Shown here in pieces: positions 1 through 10,068 of a DNA stretch of 64,000 bases. The translations under genes were made by a program, and so were the position numbers. The DNA is from Humulus lupulus. Lineage: Eukaryota; Streptophyta; Magnoliopsida; Rosales; Cannabaceae. The DNA lies in contig NC_084795.1 of NCBI RefSeq assembly GCF_963169125.1, positions 144,497,766 to 144,561,765 of the forward strand. Direction: 5' to 3'. The stretch's first letter is position 1, and each line of letters starts with the position of its first letter. A model generated the notes under the pieces. That model was not told the DNA's origin, ran no database searches, and saw only the letters and a list, made by a program, of their open reading frames with translations.

Positions 1-1
1 T

Positions 2-1306
2 TTCAAAAGGTGGCAGCAAAAGATGTTCTATCTGACCACCATGAATCTTAAGCGATTCGTTACTGATAGCGAACAAAAGATGAAAGAAAATGAGGATGAT
101 ATCCAAGTCATTAATTTTGTCAATGATTGGATCAAATCTGATTTTCTATGTCGTAACTATGTTATGAATGGTCTAGAAAATTCTTTGTATGAAGTTTATT
201 CTACAAAGAAGACGGCTAAGGAACTATGGGAGTCTTTAGACCGAAAATATAGAACTGAGGATGCTGGCACAAAGAAATTTGTGGTTGGGCGATTCCTTGA
301 CTATAAAATGGTAAATTCCAAAACTGTGATTAGTCAAGCTCAGGAATTCCAATTAATCTTACATGACATGTCCTCTGAGGGAATGATCCTGAGTGAGACC
401 TTCCAAGTTGCTGCTTTGATTGAAAAGCTTCCCCCTGCATGGAAGGAGTTCAAGAGCTACCTTAAGCATAAGCGAAAGCAGATGAACATTGAAGAATTAA
501 TTGTCAGACTTCGTATTGAAGAAGACAACAAGAATTTAGAAAAAATGAGTTCAAGACAAGATGTGGCTAAGGCCAATCTGATGGAGCAAGGTCAAAACTC
601 TAGGGGTAAGAGGAACTTTAAACCCAATGATAAAGGGTTCAAGTTCGGACCAAAAGGAGGAATCTCTAAAAAGCCGTTCAAATTCCTTGGCAAGTGCTTT
701 AATTGTAATAAGCTAGGTCACAAGTCATCGGACTGTAGACTGCCAAAGAAGAACCATGGTCAAGAGACGAATATGATGGATAATATCTCCAAAGATGTTG
801 GTGATATAAATCTATTAGCGATGGTATCGGGAGTAAACTTGGTCAACTCCAACCCTAGAGAGTGGTTGATTGACACTGGTTCTACTCGACATATATGCTC
901 AGAAAAGAGTATGTTAAGATGTTTTGAAAAAATGAGCAATGGAGAGAAAATATTTATGGGAAACTCTGCCACGTCTGAGATTGAGGGTCAGGGAAAAGTG
1001 ATCCTGAAAATGACTTCTGGAAATGAGCTGACTCTGAACAATGTGCTGTACGTACCAGATATCCGTAAAAACCTTGTGTCTGGTTCACTGCTGAACAAGC
1101 ATGGATTTCGTATGGTATTTGAGTCAGACAAAGTTGTTTTTTCCAAAAGTGGAATGTATGTGGGAAGGGGTTATGTAACTGATGGGTTGTTTAAACTCAG
1201 TGTAATGGTTCTTAAACCAATTATCAATAAAGTTAATAACACTTCTTTTTACTTGCCGGAGTCTTCCAATGTTTGGCATGGTAGACTAGGACATGTTAAA
1301 TTATGA
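2..1306 (+). pseudogene. copia gag, protease and pre-integrase region (5' truncated by window)
   Basis: Long open frame entering from the left edge; the first ATG at 23 is internal because the upstream codons read like conserved gag (FKRWQQKM). Seen: a gag (UBN2-like) region in about residues 1-170 counted from that ATG; a basic linker; a CCHC zinc knuckle CFNCNKLGHKSSDC with C225, C228, H233 and C238; the protease motif WLIDTGSTRHIC with catalytic D284-T-G; and a pre-integrase motif WHGRLGH near the C-terminus. Known: gag forms the particle, the knuckle binds RNA, and the protease cleaves the polyprotein. The frame is lost at about 1302 (LGHVKL then stop) by a small frameshift, after which homology continues in another frame. 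This is the longest intact piece of P. Confidence 0.92.
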
Positions 1307-1630
1307 CACTTTGCATAGATTAATTAACTTGAATCACATACCAAAATTCCATATTGATTCAAAATCATAAGTGTAAAACCTGTGTTAAGGCAAAACTAAC
1401 AAGGTCATCCTTCAAAACAATTGAAAGGAATAATAAACCCCTAAAATAAATACATAGCGATGTATGTGATTTTAAATTTGTTTAAACAAGGGGAGACAAT
1501 AAGTATCTTATTACTTTTGTCGATGATAGCTCTAAATATTGCTATGTGTATTTGCTAAAAAGCAAAAATGAGGCTATAGAGAAATTTGTTCTCCATAAGA
1601 CCGAAGTTGAGAATCAACTTAAACGATAAG
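1307..1630 (+). pseudogene. copia integrase remnant
   Basis: Frameshifted continuation of the polyprotein. Pieces of the HHCC zinc domain are readable at 1310-1420, and the start of the catalytic core at about 1485-1620 (TRGDNKYLITFVDDSSKYCY). The remaining core, including the last two acidic residues of the DDE triad, is gone: around 1630-1645 the sequence jumps straight into RT. Integrase would insert the cDNA into the genome; this copy cannot work. Confidence 0.8.
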
Positions 1631-1639
1631 TATAATGCA

Positions 1640-2118
1640 TGACTTGTAATTAAAGGTTATAAGCAGCGTGAAGGCCTTGATTACTTTGACTCTTATTCTC
1701 CTGTGACGAGAATAAATTCCATTAGGATGATACTTGCTATTGTTGCGTTACGCAATCTTGAAGTACATCAAAATGGATGTGAAAACTGCTTTTCTAAATG
1801 GGGATTTAAATGAAGAAATTTATATGGAACAACCCGTTGGTTTTTCCTCCCCAGGAAAAGAAAGAAAAGTATGTAAATTGGTGAAATCTTTATATGGTTT
1901 AAAGCAAGCACCAAAACAAGGCATGAGAAATTTGACCAAACTATGTTGTCAAATGGCTTCAAAATCAATGAATGCGATAAATGTATTTAAGTTAAAGAAA
2001 TGGATACTGACTATGTAATTTTGTGTCTTTACGTAGATCACATGCTCATTGTTGGAAGCAGTGATAAGATGATCAAATCTATCAAGAGTATGTTGAACTC
2101 GAAATTTGATATGAAAGA
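1640..2118 (+). pseudogene. copia reverse transcriptase remnant with YVDH active site
   Basis: Reads as copia RT in pieces: KGYKQREGLDYFDSYSP at about 1653-1703, then [20 protein letters not shown] and [12 protein letters not shown] in the frame starting near 1734, and after another shift [17 protein letters not shown] near 2010-2060. The active site at 2030-2041 is YVDH where the family has YVDD, so a catalytic Asp is lost. The C-terminal third of RT is deleted: MKD at about 2115 is followed at once by the RNase H signature. Inactive. Confidence 0.85.
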
Positions 2119-2554
2119 TTCAAAATCTACGAGTGGATATGTGTTCACACTCGGTCGTGCAGCCGTATCATGGAAATCTTCTAAACAAACAGTAATAGCT
2201 AGATCCATGATGGAATTTGAGTTTATTGCTTTAGAAAAGTGTGGCGAAGAAGCTGAATGGCTTTGTCAATTTTTAGAAGATATTCCAAAATGGCCTAAAC
2301 CAGTGCCAGCTATTGGCTTACATTGCGATAGTCAATCTGCAATTGGTAGGATGCATAATAATATGCATAATGGTAAGTCTAGACATTTACGTCATAGACA
2401 CAATACCATTAGACAACTACTCTCAACTGGAGTTATCTCTTTTGACTATGTGAAGTCAAAGGATAATATTGCGGATCCGCTAACCAAAGGGTTAAATAGA
2501 GAATTGGTTGAAAAATCATCAAGGGGAATGGGTCTAAAGCCCATGAATGAATAA
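2119..2554 (+). pseudogene. copia RNase H
   Basis: Open frame (shared with the end of the RT remnant from 2000) carrying the typical copia RNase H run: [74 protein letters not shown] and [14 protein letters not shown]. It ends in a TAA at 2552-2554, the natural end of pol. Known role: removes the RNA strand during reverse transcription. The domain is nearly complete, but it has been brought next to the RT active site by deletion. Confidence 0.88.
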
Positions 2555-3143
2555 AGTCAATACAGTAGACACCACACCTAGTTGACTGGAGATCCCAAGA
2601 TCTAGGTTCAAAGGGAAAACTAAAATTGTAAAGACTATGTTGGATCACTATGGGGGTTATCCTCATTGTCCATTCCTATGATGAAACAGTGATAACCGTA
2701 AGGAAAAGGTTAAGCTATGCTTTTAATGATTTCTTATGCGTCGAAACGTCGAGCAGAGTAATACGGGTTACTCTTAATTAAGAAAATCACCTATGTGAGA
2801 GAGAAGATGGGCCGCTTCTATAGGGATTGAATAAGGACTCAATTCCTAGAATATCTCTTGCAGAACCAGGGAAATGTTCAGGGCCAAAACGAACATAATC
2901 TTGAGAACCAATATATGTCAGGAAGATTCCTGTGTGTGGTATATCATCGTTTACATGAACGGCAGAATAGTTCAAAGACATCGCGTCTACTGATCAGCCA
3001 GTAAAGTAAATATACTTACACAAGGGAAGGTTCAAAGGGTAACACCTAGCTATCCTATGCGGGTTTCTAAAGTTGAACACTATCACCTAGGTCCAAACCA
3101 TCTGTCGGTTATTCTTGTGTCAATTTTCATTCATGTGGGGGAT

Positions 3144-3497
3144 TTTTAGAAAAAATCATTAATGAATAGTAATTTTTTGTTGTCCCACATTGTTTATGAA
3201 TGAAAAATCTCCATAGTTAGAAACTATAAATAGACCTTAGTGGTCTTAGTTTCTTTTACACCAAAAACATATACATATATATATATTTGTCTTCCTTTGA
3301 AGATTAAGATATATATATTTTCAATTTTGTTTTTCTCTTTTTTACTCTTTTGAGATTTTGTAGTGTGATAGAGTTCGGGCATTTTTGGTTCAGCGAAGTA
3401 AATAAGTTACTTGTCGTTCACCGTTGTATCTTGGGAGATAGACGTCGAAACCTCGTAGAGGCGGCGAATCTGTTTTAAGGAAACTGTGTATTACACA
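3144..3497 (+). repeat. 3' LTR of copia P (end uncertain)
   Basis: A purine tract GTGGGGGAT at about 3136-3143 is the plus-strand primer site typical of this kind of copia element. The LTR then begins TTTTAGAAAA, where the family usually has TGTTAGAAAA, so the terminal TG seems mutated. A TATA box CTATAAATAG lies at 3224-3233. The 3' end is placed at TTACACA (about 3497) just before the AT-rich array; it could lie further on, within or after that array. There is no second LTR in the window to test this. Confidence 0.6.
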
Positions 3498-3509
3498 GGC
3501 CTCGGCTTT

Positions 3510-3835
3510 TATTATATTGTATTATTTATAATTACAATATTATATTGTTATATATATTATAAGTTATTTATATTATATTATTTATAATTATAATATTATA
3601 TTGTTATATATATTATAAGTTATTTATATTATATTATTTATAATTATAATATTGTTATATATATTATAAGTTATTTATATTGTATTATTTATAATTATAA
3701 TTTGTTATATATATTATAAGTTATTTATATTGTATTATTTATAATTATAATATTGTTATATACATTATAAGTTATTTATATTGCATTATTTATAATTATA
3801 ATATTGATATATATATTATATGTTATTTATATTTA
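3510..3835. repeat. AT-rich tandem array, unit about 51-56 bp
   Basis: About six head-to-tail copies of an almost pure A/T unit of the form TTATATATATTATAAGTTAT followed by TTATATTGTATTATTTATAA. Copies differ by small indels (ATATTATATTG against ATATTG), giving unit lengths in the low to mid 50s. Each unit contains short palindromes (TTATAATTATAA-like) that could form cruciforms. It starts within a few bases of the proposed LTR end and may be an expansion inside the LTR rather than independent satellite DNA. Confidence 0.85.
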
Positions 3836-4512
3836 TAATATTTATGTATCTTTAATTTAGTAGATATAGATATAATTATTGTATTTATCATATTGTATTT
3901 ATTCAAGTATTATATAAGATATGTTTTTCTTACACTAGTAACCTAATTCACATATATAAAGTTTTATTAAATTTCAGGCATGGTCAATTTCAAGCCTTTG
4001 CATTAGTAATACACCAAATAAAATCTTTCTCGTACTAGACCTTGTACTAGTTTTATGTTTTGGCTTTTGATTGGAGTAAAAGGCTCTTTGTAACCATACA
4101 TTTTCAACACTTTATTTTATACTCTGAATGTTTTTATAGTGTGATATATCTTTTTCTTATTACTTAATCAAATTTTATTATAGCAGGACCTCTCACCTGG
4201 ATTACACATTCAACCATAAATTGGTTTAAAGAGTCTGATTCAAACTTTAATTAACAAGAGAAAACTTCTTGCTACAACCAAAGTGAAATTACATAGAAAA
4301 ATGTTTCACTCTTAGTTGTTGTAAGCTTAAAAACTTGTACATATCACATATATATGCAAACCTTAAGCTTAAGCTTAAATATTATTTAGTTATTAGAGAA
4401 CACAACTAATTATAGTATCTACAACAACTAACAAGTTTGGCTACCCGAAAACATAGGAGGTAACTTAATTATTACTGATTAAAATCAGGTAATAAGGGAA
4501 AAGATTACTCAC
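3836..4512. other. AT-rich sequence without recognisable gene
   Basis: No coding domain, LTR end or repeat could be recognised. It may include flanking DNA of the XTH fragment; I looked in the minus direction for the next XTH exon (a GDVFEKTHDE-like motif) and did not find it. Confidence 0.5.
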
Positions 4513-4613
4513 ATAGAAGGCAACAACTACTCCAGTAGTATAATCATCAGGTAACTTAATGGAAGCACTGAAATACCCATGAAGGTAGAGTTCATGAGAC
4601 ACAAATCTAGACC
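4513..4613 (-). pseudogene. isolated exon of an XTH (GH16) gene
   Basis: Minus-strand reading GSRFVSHELYLHGYFSASIK followed by LPDDYTTGVVVAFY matches the segment just before the catalytic motif of plant xyloglucan endotransglucosylase/hydrolases, closest from memory to the XTH27-30 type (HGYFSASIKLP...AGVVVAFY). A splice acceptor TTTTTCAG precedes it at 4614-4616 and a GTGAGT donor follows at 4507-4512, so it is exactly exon-sized (101 nt). Known: these enzymes cut and rejoin xyloglucan in the cell wall. The exon with the catalytic HDE(I/L)DFEFLG motif and the first exon were not found on either side, so this looks like a gene fragment, either captured by a transposon or left after deletion. 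Confidence 0.72.
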
Positions 4614-5404
4614 CTGAAAAAATATAGACCCACCAAGCCATTTGCACACCTCGGTAAAGAAAACCAAATGAGAACCTCAAAATAAACAACATAGAAAAAA
4701 ATACAGACCTGTTCTTTCATTATGGTCTCCTTTCTTGTACCTGGGTTATCAATCCATGGCTATGAAATCGATATATCCCCAAATAAGAAAACCTAGGAGA
4801 GAGAGAGAACCTGCGAGATAGAGGTTGATTCTGTGATTGGTGAACTGAAGAAGATGAAGAAGAGTATTTTCTTTTGCTTGTTTAAATTATTGAAGATGAT
4901 GAGAGAACCCAATAGATAAAAGTTTTTTTTTTTTAAAAAGCTACCAGGGCTAGTCACGACCCGCCCCACAATAATTACTACCAGATTTGATCGGGGCAGC
5001 GCCCCGCCCCGGCTTTCGACCCGCCTAATCCGGATCAGAATCCTTCCATCAGATCGGAGCTCTAACCCGCTCCATTCCACCGGATCATTTTGACATTCCT
5101 ATGCGTCATGATCAGGCTTTCGTGACTTGAACACTTCCTTCGAGCTGAGTATCGAGCAACTACTCTGAACTGATTCGGGTCAAGTTTAGAATTTCATGAA
5201 GGTGATTTGGTTCTATCACATCTCCAACTAAGTTGTTGGCGTAAGAGGTGTTCTGCAGACGATCTGGTTGTCGTAAGCTGACAAGTTTGACTCAAGCAGC
5301 TCACTCTAGAGTTAGCTAGATGCTCTATCTGTACGCTTTCTTCATACGCTTTTCTGCTAGTTGTACCTCGTTCTGAGTTATTTAGCTTGTATTTTTGGCG
5401 TACA
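4614..5404. other. unassigned spacer with GC-rich hairpin patch
   Basis: Contains an A/T homopolymer run at about 4920-4938, followed by a markedly GC-rich patch at 4955-5080 with the self-complementary core GGGGCAGCGCCCC (about 4995-5007). Open frames here show no recognisable domain. The abrupt poly-T/GC-rich junction resembles the edge of an inserted non-autonomous element, but no terminal repeats or TSD were found. Confidence 0.4.
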
Positions 5405-5655
5405 ACAAGACCGAATATAGTTGTCACGAACTTGAACCAGAATGATATGGTTGTCAAGGACATGAATCAGACCAATATGATTGTCATGAACTTGAACTAG
5501 ACCGAATATAGTTGTCACAGACTTGAACTTGATCGATATGGTTTTCACGGACTTGAACCAGACCTATATGGTTGTCACATACTTAAACTTGACCGAATAT
5601 AGTTGTCAAGGACTTGAACCGAACCAATATGGTTTTCACGGACTTGAACCATACC
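5405..5655. repeat. minisatellite, about 8 units of 30-31 bp
   Basis: Tandem units of the form CAGACCGAATATAGTTGTCA plus CGGACTTGAAC repeat about eight times between 5405 and 5655. Two subtypes alternate: ACCGAATATAGTTGTCA (31 bp) and ACCAATATGGTTGTCA (30 bp). Because the unit is not always a multiple of three, a coding repeat is unlikely. It is head-to-tail, without unique spacers. Confidence 0.85.
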
Positions 5656-6307
5656 AATAATTATAAGCGGAATCAAATCATGCCAGGATAAGTACCCACT
5701 AGGTTGCAGTCTCTATACATGAGCATGTGATCCTATAGTAACATATTTAACACACTCTATTTCATGTTGTTGTAGGATCTAAGAATTCAAATCTAGATCC
5801 ATGCTCCCTATTATTTTTTCAAAAACATAATAGTAAACATAGAATCACATGGCATACATTTAAACATTAGATTTATAAATCAATATAAACATAAATATAT
5901 AGAAAACTTACGAATACGTAACGGATTAATTCCCTAACATTTTATCCTTGTAGAATGCTAGATATTGCAAGGAATTCAAACCACTAGAACATAGCACAAC
6001 AGTATTCCAAACACTTCTCTAATTTAGTTCTAACAAAGGGTGCGCTAAGTCAACACATGAGAAGACATAAATATAGAGAGAAAGAGAGAGAGAGAGGGGG
6101 ATGGCCTAGTGTGAGTATTTTGATAGAGTTTTCTTACCTCAAAAACACTTCACTTAAGGTTATATTTATCGGCAAATGCTAGGGAAACTAAAATAGGGTA
6201 TTTACCATTTTTTATCTAATTATTTAATTAATTAAATAAGTGTATAATTAGAGCAATTACATGCTCACCAAGTCTACTATATGGCCGACCACTTAAAGGT
6301 ATAATTA
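5656..6307. other. unassigned sequence with GA microsatellite
   Basis: No gene is recognised. A (GA)n run with GGGGG lies at about 6078-6103. It ends abruptly at about 6307, where homology to the Tat pol gene begins. It could be the decayed LTR or leader of another element, but no diagnostic end was found. Confidence 0.45.
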
Positions 6308-7623
6308 GATCCTGCAGTAATCAGCCATGTCCTGAATATAGACAAGACCTTTCCACCCGTGCAACAAAAGAGAAGGCTGTTCGATAAAGACAGATCACGA
6401 GCCTTAAAAGAAGAAGTCGAAAGGCTAAAGGAGAATGGATTCATAAGGGTGGCTTTTTATCCGTTGTGGGTCTCCAATCCGGTGCTGGTCCCCAAGCCTA
6501 ACGGCAAGTGGCGGACCTGTGTGGATTTTACAGACCTCAATAAAGCCTGCCCAAAGGACTGCTTCCCACTCCCATGGATCACCAACTGGTCGATGCTACT
6601 GCAGGGCATGAGATCCTCTCATTCATGGATGCATATTCGGGCTATAACCAAATTAGCATGCATCCCCCTGATGAAGATCACACCAGCTTTTGGACCGATA
6701 CGGGCTTGTATTGCTACAGAGTAATGCCCTTCGGACTGAAAAACGCAGGTGCGACTTACCAACGGCTAGTCAACCACATGTTCAAAGAGAAAATCGGTGT
6801 AAACATGGAGGTATATGTGGATGACATGCTGGTAAAGTCTAAGAAAGCAGAAGGGCATGTGAGGGATATACAAGAGTGCTTTAATGTGTTAAAAAAGTAC
6901 CAAATGAAATTAAATCCCCTCAAGTGTTCCTTTGGAGTCGGATCAGGGAAGTTTCTGGGGTTTATCGTAAATTCAAGAGGAATCGAGGCCAACCCCGACA
7001 AGATAAAGGCCCTGATCGACATGAAGTCGCCAGAAAGGATCAAAGATGTACAAAGTTTAACCGGGAGAGTCGCAGCCCTAAGTAGATTCATTTCAAAATC
7101 AACAGACAAGTGCGTCGCATTCTTCAATCTACTTAGGGGGAATAAAATATTCGAGTGGACAGAAGACTGCGAGCAAGCATTCCAGGCGTTGAAAGCTCAT
7201 ATGGCACAGCCTCCCATCTTATCAAAGCCAATCGAAGGAGAAACTTTGTTTATTTATCTGGCGATTACTAAAGTTGCTGCCAGCGCGGTGCTAGTACGAG
7301 AGGAAGAAGGTGCACAAAAAGCAGTCTATTATATCAGCAAGAGATTGATCGGGGTAGAACTGAGATATCCGCCAATCGAGAGGTTAGCATATTGCTTGAT
7401 CTTGGCCTCTAGAAAGCTACGCCCCTACTTCCAAGCCCATCCTATCACAGTTCTAACTGATCAACCCCTTCGGCAAGTCCTCCAAAAACCCGAGGCGGCT
7501 GGGCGATTGTTAAAATGGGCAGTCGAGCTAGGGCAGTTCGACATAACCTATTCACCGTGAGCAGCAGTAAAGGGACAAGTCTTAGTCGATCTTATTGCAG
7601 AGTTCACCGAACTCCCAGAGAGT
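6308..7623 (+). pseudogene. Tat copy 1 reverse transcriptase and RNase H
   Basis: Seen in order: WVSNPVLVPKPNGKWRTCVD at about 6465-6525, NKACPKDCFPLP, MDAYSGYNQISMHPPDEDHT, YRVMPFGLKNAGATYQRL, the active site YVDD at 6814-6825, GSGKFLGFIVNSRGIEANPD, then RNase H (FEWTEDCEQAFQALK, ASAVLVREEEGAQKAVYYIS, LRPYFQAHPITVLTDQP). The catalytic YVDD is intact. Defects are a local frameshift around 6572-6584 (PLPWITNW where copy 2 has PLPMIDQL) and a TGA at 7558-7560 where copy 2 has CGA. It would copy element RNA into cDNA if intact. Confidence 0.92.
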
Positions 7624-8280
7624 GAGCAGTGCGAACTACCTGAGGCGCCCATGCCTCAAGACAAAACTCCTTCGTGGAAGCTATTCACGGATGGTTCATC
7701 CAATGAATCTCACGCTGGAGCGGGAGTGATATTGATAACGCCGGAAGGGCATCGATTTCTTTGCGCCATCAGGTTTGACTTCACTGCATCAAACAATGAA
7801 GCGGAATACGAAGCACTCCTCGCTGGACTGAGAATGGCAAAGGATACGAGCATAAAAACGCTTGATATCTACGATGATTCACAGCTGGTGGTGAATCAGG
7901 TCCTAGGAGAATATTAAGCTTTAGGTTTGAAAATGGTAGCCTACATAAATAAAACAAAGGACCTGCTAGCCCAGTTCACGAAGTACACCCTCCAGCAGAT
8001 CCCGCGAGATCAGAATTCAAACGCGGACGCCTTAGCCAAACTCGTGAGTGCAAAGGATGCTGACACTTTGAACATTGTGTCAGTTGAAAGACTGAGTAAA
8101 CCGAGCATACAAGCAACTGAGTCCAGTATGGAGATTCGAATGGAGGATACATGGATGGCGCCTTACTTGGAGTATCTGACAAATGGTGCGCTGCCAACAG
8201 ATAGGAACAAAGCCAGAACTCTACAAAGACGGGCTGCTAGGTACATACTGGTTGATGGTGTTATATACTGAAGAGGATAC
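7624..8280 (+). pseudogene. Tat copy 1 second (archaeal-type) RNase H
   Basis: WKLFTDGSSNESHAGAGVIL, FTASNNEAEYEALLAGLRMA and DDSQLVVNQVLGEY form a second RNase H with the D...E...D acidic residues of the type known in Tat elements (aRH). It is followed by a linker, QQIPRDQNSNADALAKL then MEDTWMAPYLEYL, leading to integrase. In-frame stops are a TAA after GEY at 7915-7917 and a TGA after GVIY at 8269-8271 (CGA in copy 2). The second RNase H probably assists primer or RNA-strand processing in this lineage. Confidence 0.88.
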
Positions 8281-9365
8281 TTGATGCCACCAGAAAAGGT
8301 TAAGGAGCTCATGAAGGAGGTGCATGAAGGTTATGCGGAGATCACGCTGGGGGGCAGAGTTTGGCAAAAAAGATTCTAAGGCAAGGCTACTTCTGGCCAA
8401 CGATGAACGAGGATTCGATGGAGTATGTACGAAGATGTGATAAATGTCAAAGGTTCTCCAAGATTCCACGAGCAGCTCCAAACGAACTGAAGAAAATGCA
8501 GAGCCCGTGGCCTTTTGCGGTATGGGGGATAGATTTGATTGGATCCCTGCCTTCAGGGAAAGGCAGAGTAAAGTACGCAGTTGTGGCAGTTGATTACTTC
8601 ACCAAATGGGCCGAAGCTGAACCACTCGCAACCATCACGACCAAGAAAGTTCTTGATTTCGTCATCAAGAACATTGTATGCAGGTATGGTTTGCCCAGGA
8701 AGATAGTTTCAGACAACGGGACCCAATTTGACAGCGACTTATTCACCGATTTTTGCGAAAGGCATGGAGTTATTAAAAGTTTTTCTTCAGTTGCACACCC
8801 CCAAGCAAACGGGCAGGTCGAAGCCGTAAACAAGACTCTTAAAGACACCCTGAAGAAAAGACTTGAAGAAGCTAAAGGAGCGTGGCCAGAGCAGTTGCCT
8901 GAAGTCCTCTGGTCGTATAGAACGTCTCACTGAACAGCAACAGGACATACTCCATTTTCCCTAGCCTATGGGTATGAGGCCATGTTGCCTGTTGAGTTAG
9001 ATCCCCCCTCACATCGGCGTCTGACTTACGACCAGGATCAGAACAGCCAGCTAATGATGGAGTCCCTAGACTCAATGGATGAGATACGAGAGAAATCTTA
9101 ACTCCGAGTTGCTGCATATCAGCAAAAAGTCGCCCGGTACTTTAACTCCAAAGTTAAAGAAAGAAAATTCAACGTCGGTGACTTAGTGTTACGACGAGTT
9201 TTCTTAAATACCCGCAACCCTACCGCTGGAGTGCTCGGACCCAATTGGGAAGGACCTTACCAAATTGAGGAAGTCCTTCATCCAGGCACATACAAACTTG
9301 CACACTTAAATGGAGATCTTGTTCCCTGCTATTGGAATGGAGAACACCTGCGCAAGTATTATTAG
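8281..9365 (+). pseudogene. Tat copy 1 integrase
   Basis: Zinc-domain cysteines CDKCQRF, then a core with Asp in WGIDLIGSLP, Asp in IVSDNGTQFDS and Glu in PQANGQVEAVNK, so all three catalytic acids remain. The C-terminal part continues to GPYQIEEVLHPGTYKLAHLN and EHLRKYY before a stop at about 9363-9365. The HH part of the zinc domain is broken by a frameshift near 8337. Further defects are a TGA at 8932 (CGA in copy 2) and a TAA near 9100. No chromodomain follows, as expected for the Tat lineage. Confidence 0.9.
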
Positions 9366-10068
9366 TAAACAATCCTTTTTAAAGGACTGGCTTGTATTAA
9401 ATTTCAATTTTTACAAGTTTTGCAAAGAGGGTTAGCCACGTTGTATGGCTAACTGCTCGTATATGTAAGGTTCTATTATAGAATCACTCGTAAAGACATG
9501 TTTAGTCCATTTTTAATACGAGATTATAAGGGACTGTGCGCAGCCAGTCATTCTTGCCAACCTTTGTGAATTTACATTTACAAGTATTTGTTCATTACGT
9601 GTGTTGTTTTGCTGTACTACAAGTATCATTTTTCCGCACGAACAGGAATGTTCGAACAGGCCATGGTCAGGCCAAGTGACCAAGGACTTAAAGCTCCTTG
9701 ATCACTTGGGGGGCATATAAGGCACATCGATAGCAAAGCATACTCGCAAGGTATGTAAACACATGAACAAAATGAGTGAAAGCATGCTGCAGTACTTAGA
9801 GTATTTTTCAAAATTTATGTTTTGTTAAATCATGCCAAAGTACTATGCTAAGTTCGGTCATACAGACAAATGTTATAATAAATGAAGATATTATAGCATC
9901 AAGATTTAAGCTTTTACACCGCAAGCATCGCTGCTTGGATGTAACTGTTCGAATAAAAGAAAAAAAGATTTGCTGCCCGTGCAGCAAAGTTTAAAAAGAA
10001 ATCATTGTCTTTACATCACGACCCGTGGGCCGTGTGGCCAAAAAGAGAGAAAAAATAAATGGGAAAGT
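9366..10068. other. spacer between pol end and antisense gene end
   Basis: No protein gene is recognised. The stretch is also present in copy 2 (45593-46287, inverted), so it belongs to the element. It lies between two convergent transcription units (pol on plus, antisense gene on minus) and presumably holds the 3' ends and poly(A) signals of both. Confidence 0.6.

Larger units (their letters stand above)
1..3500 (+). mobile_element. Ty1/copia element P, 5' end outside window, internally deleted
   Basis: Domain order on the plus strand is gag, CCHC knuckle, aspartic protease, integrase remnant, reverse transcriptase (RT) remnant and RNase H, then a ~590-base untranslated stretch and one LTR. 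This order (integrase before RT) is diagnostic of Ty1/copia. The gag frame is already open at the left edge, so the 5' LTR and the gag start lie outside the window. Two internal deletions are visible: one joins early integrase to the RT N-terminus near 1630-1645, the other joins the region after the RT active site to RNase H near 2118. The element cannot be autonomous. Confidence 0.93.

Noticed and set aside
4793..5080. 95-codon minus-strand frame as the upstream exon of the XTH fragment
   Set aside because: No XTH first-exon motif; composition reflects the GC-rich patch and a poly-T tract.
5405..5655. CRISPR-like regular repeats
   Set aside because: Units are contiguous with no unique spacers, vary among themselves, and lie in plant DNA.
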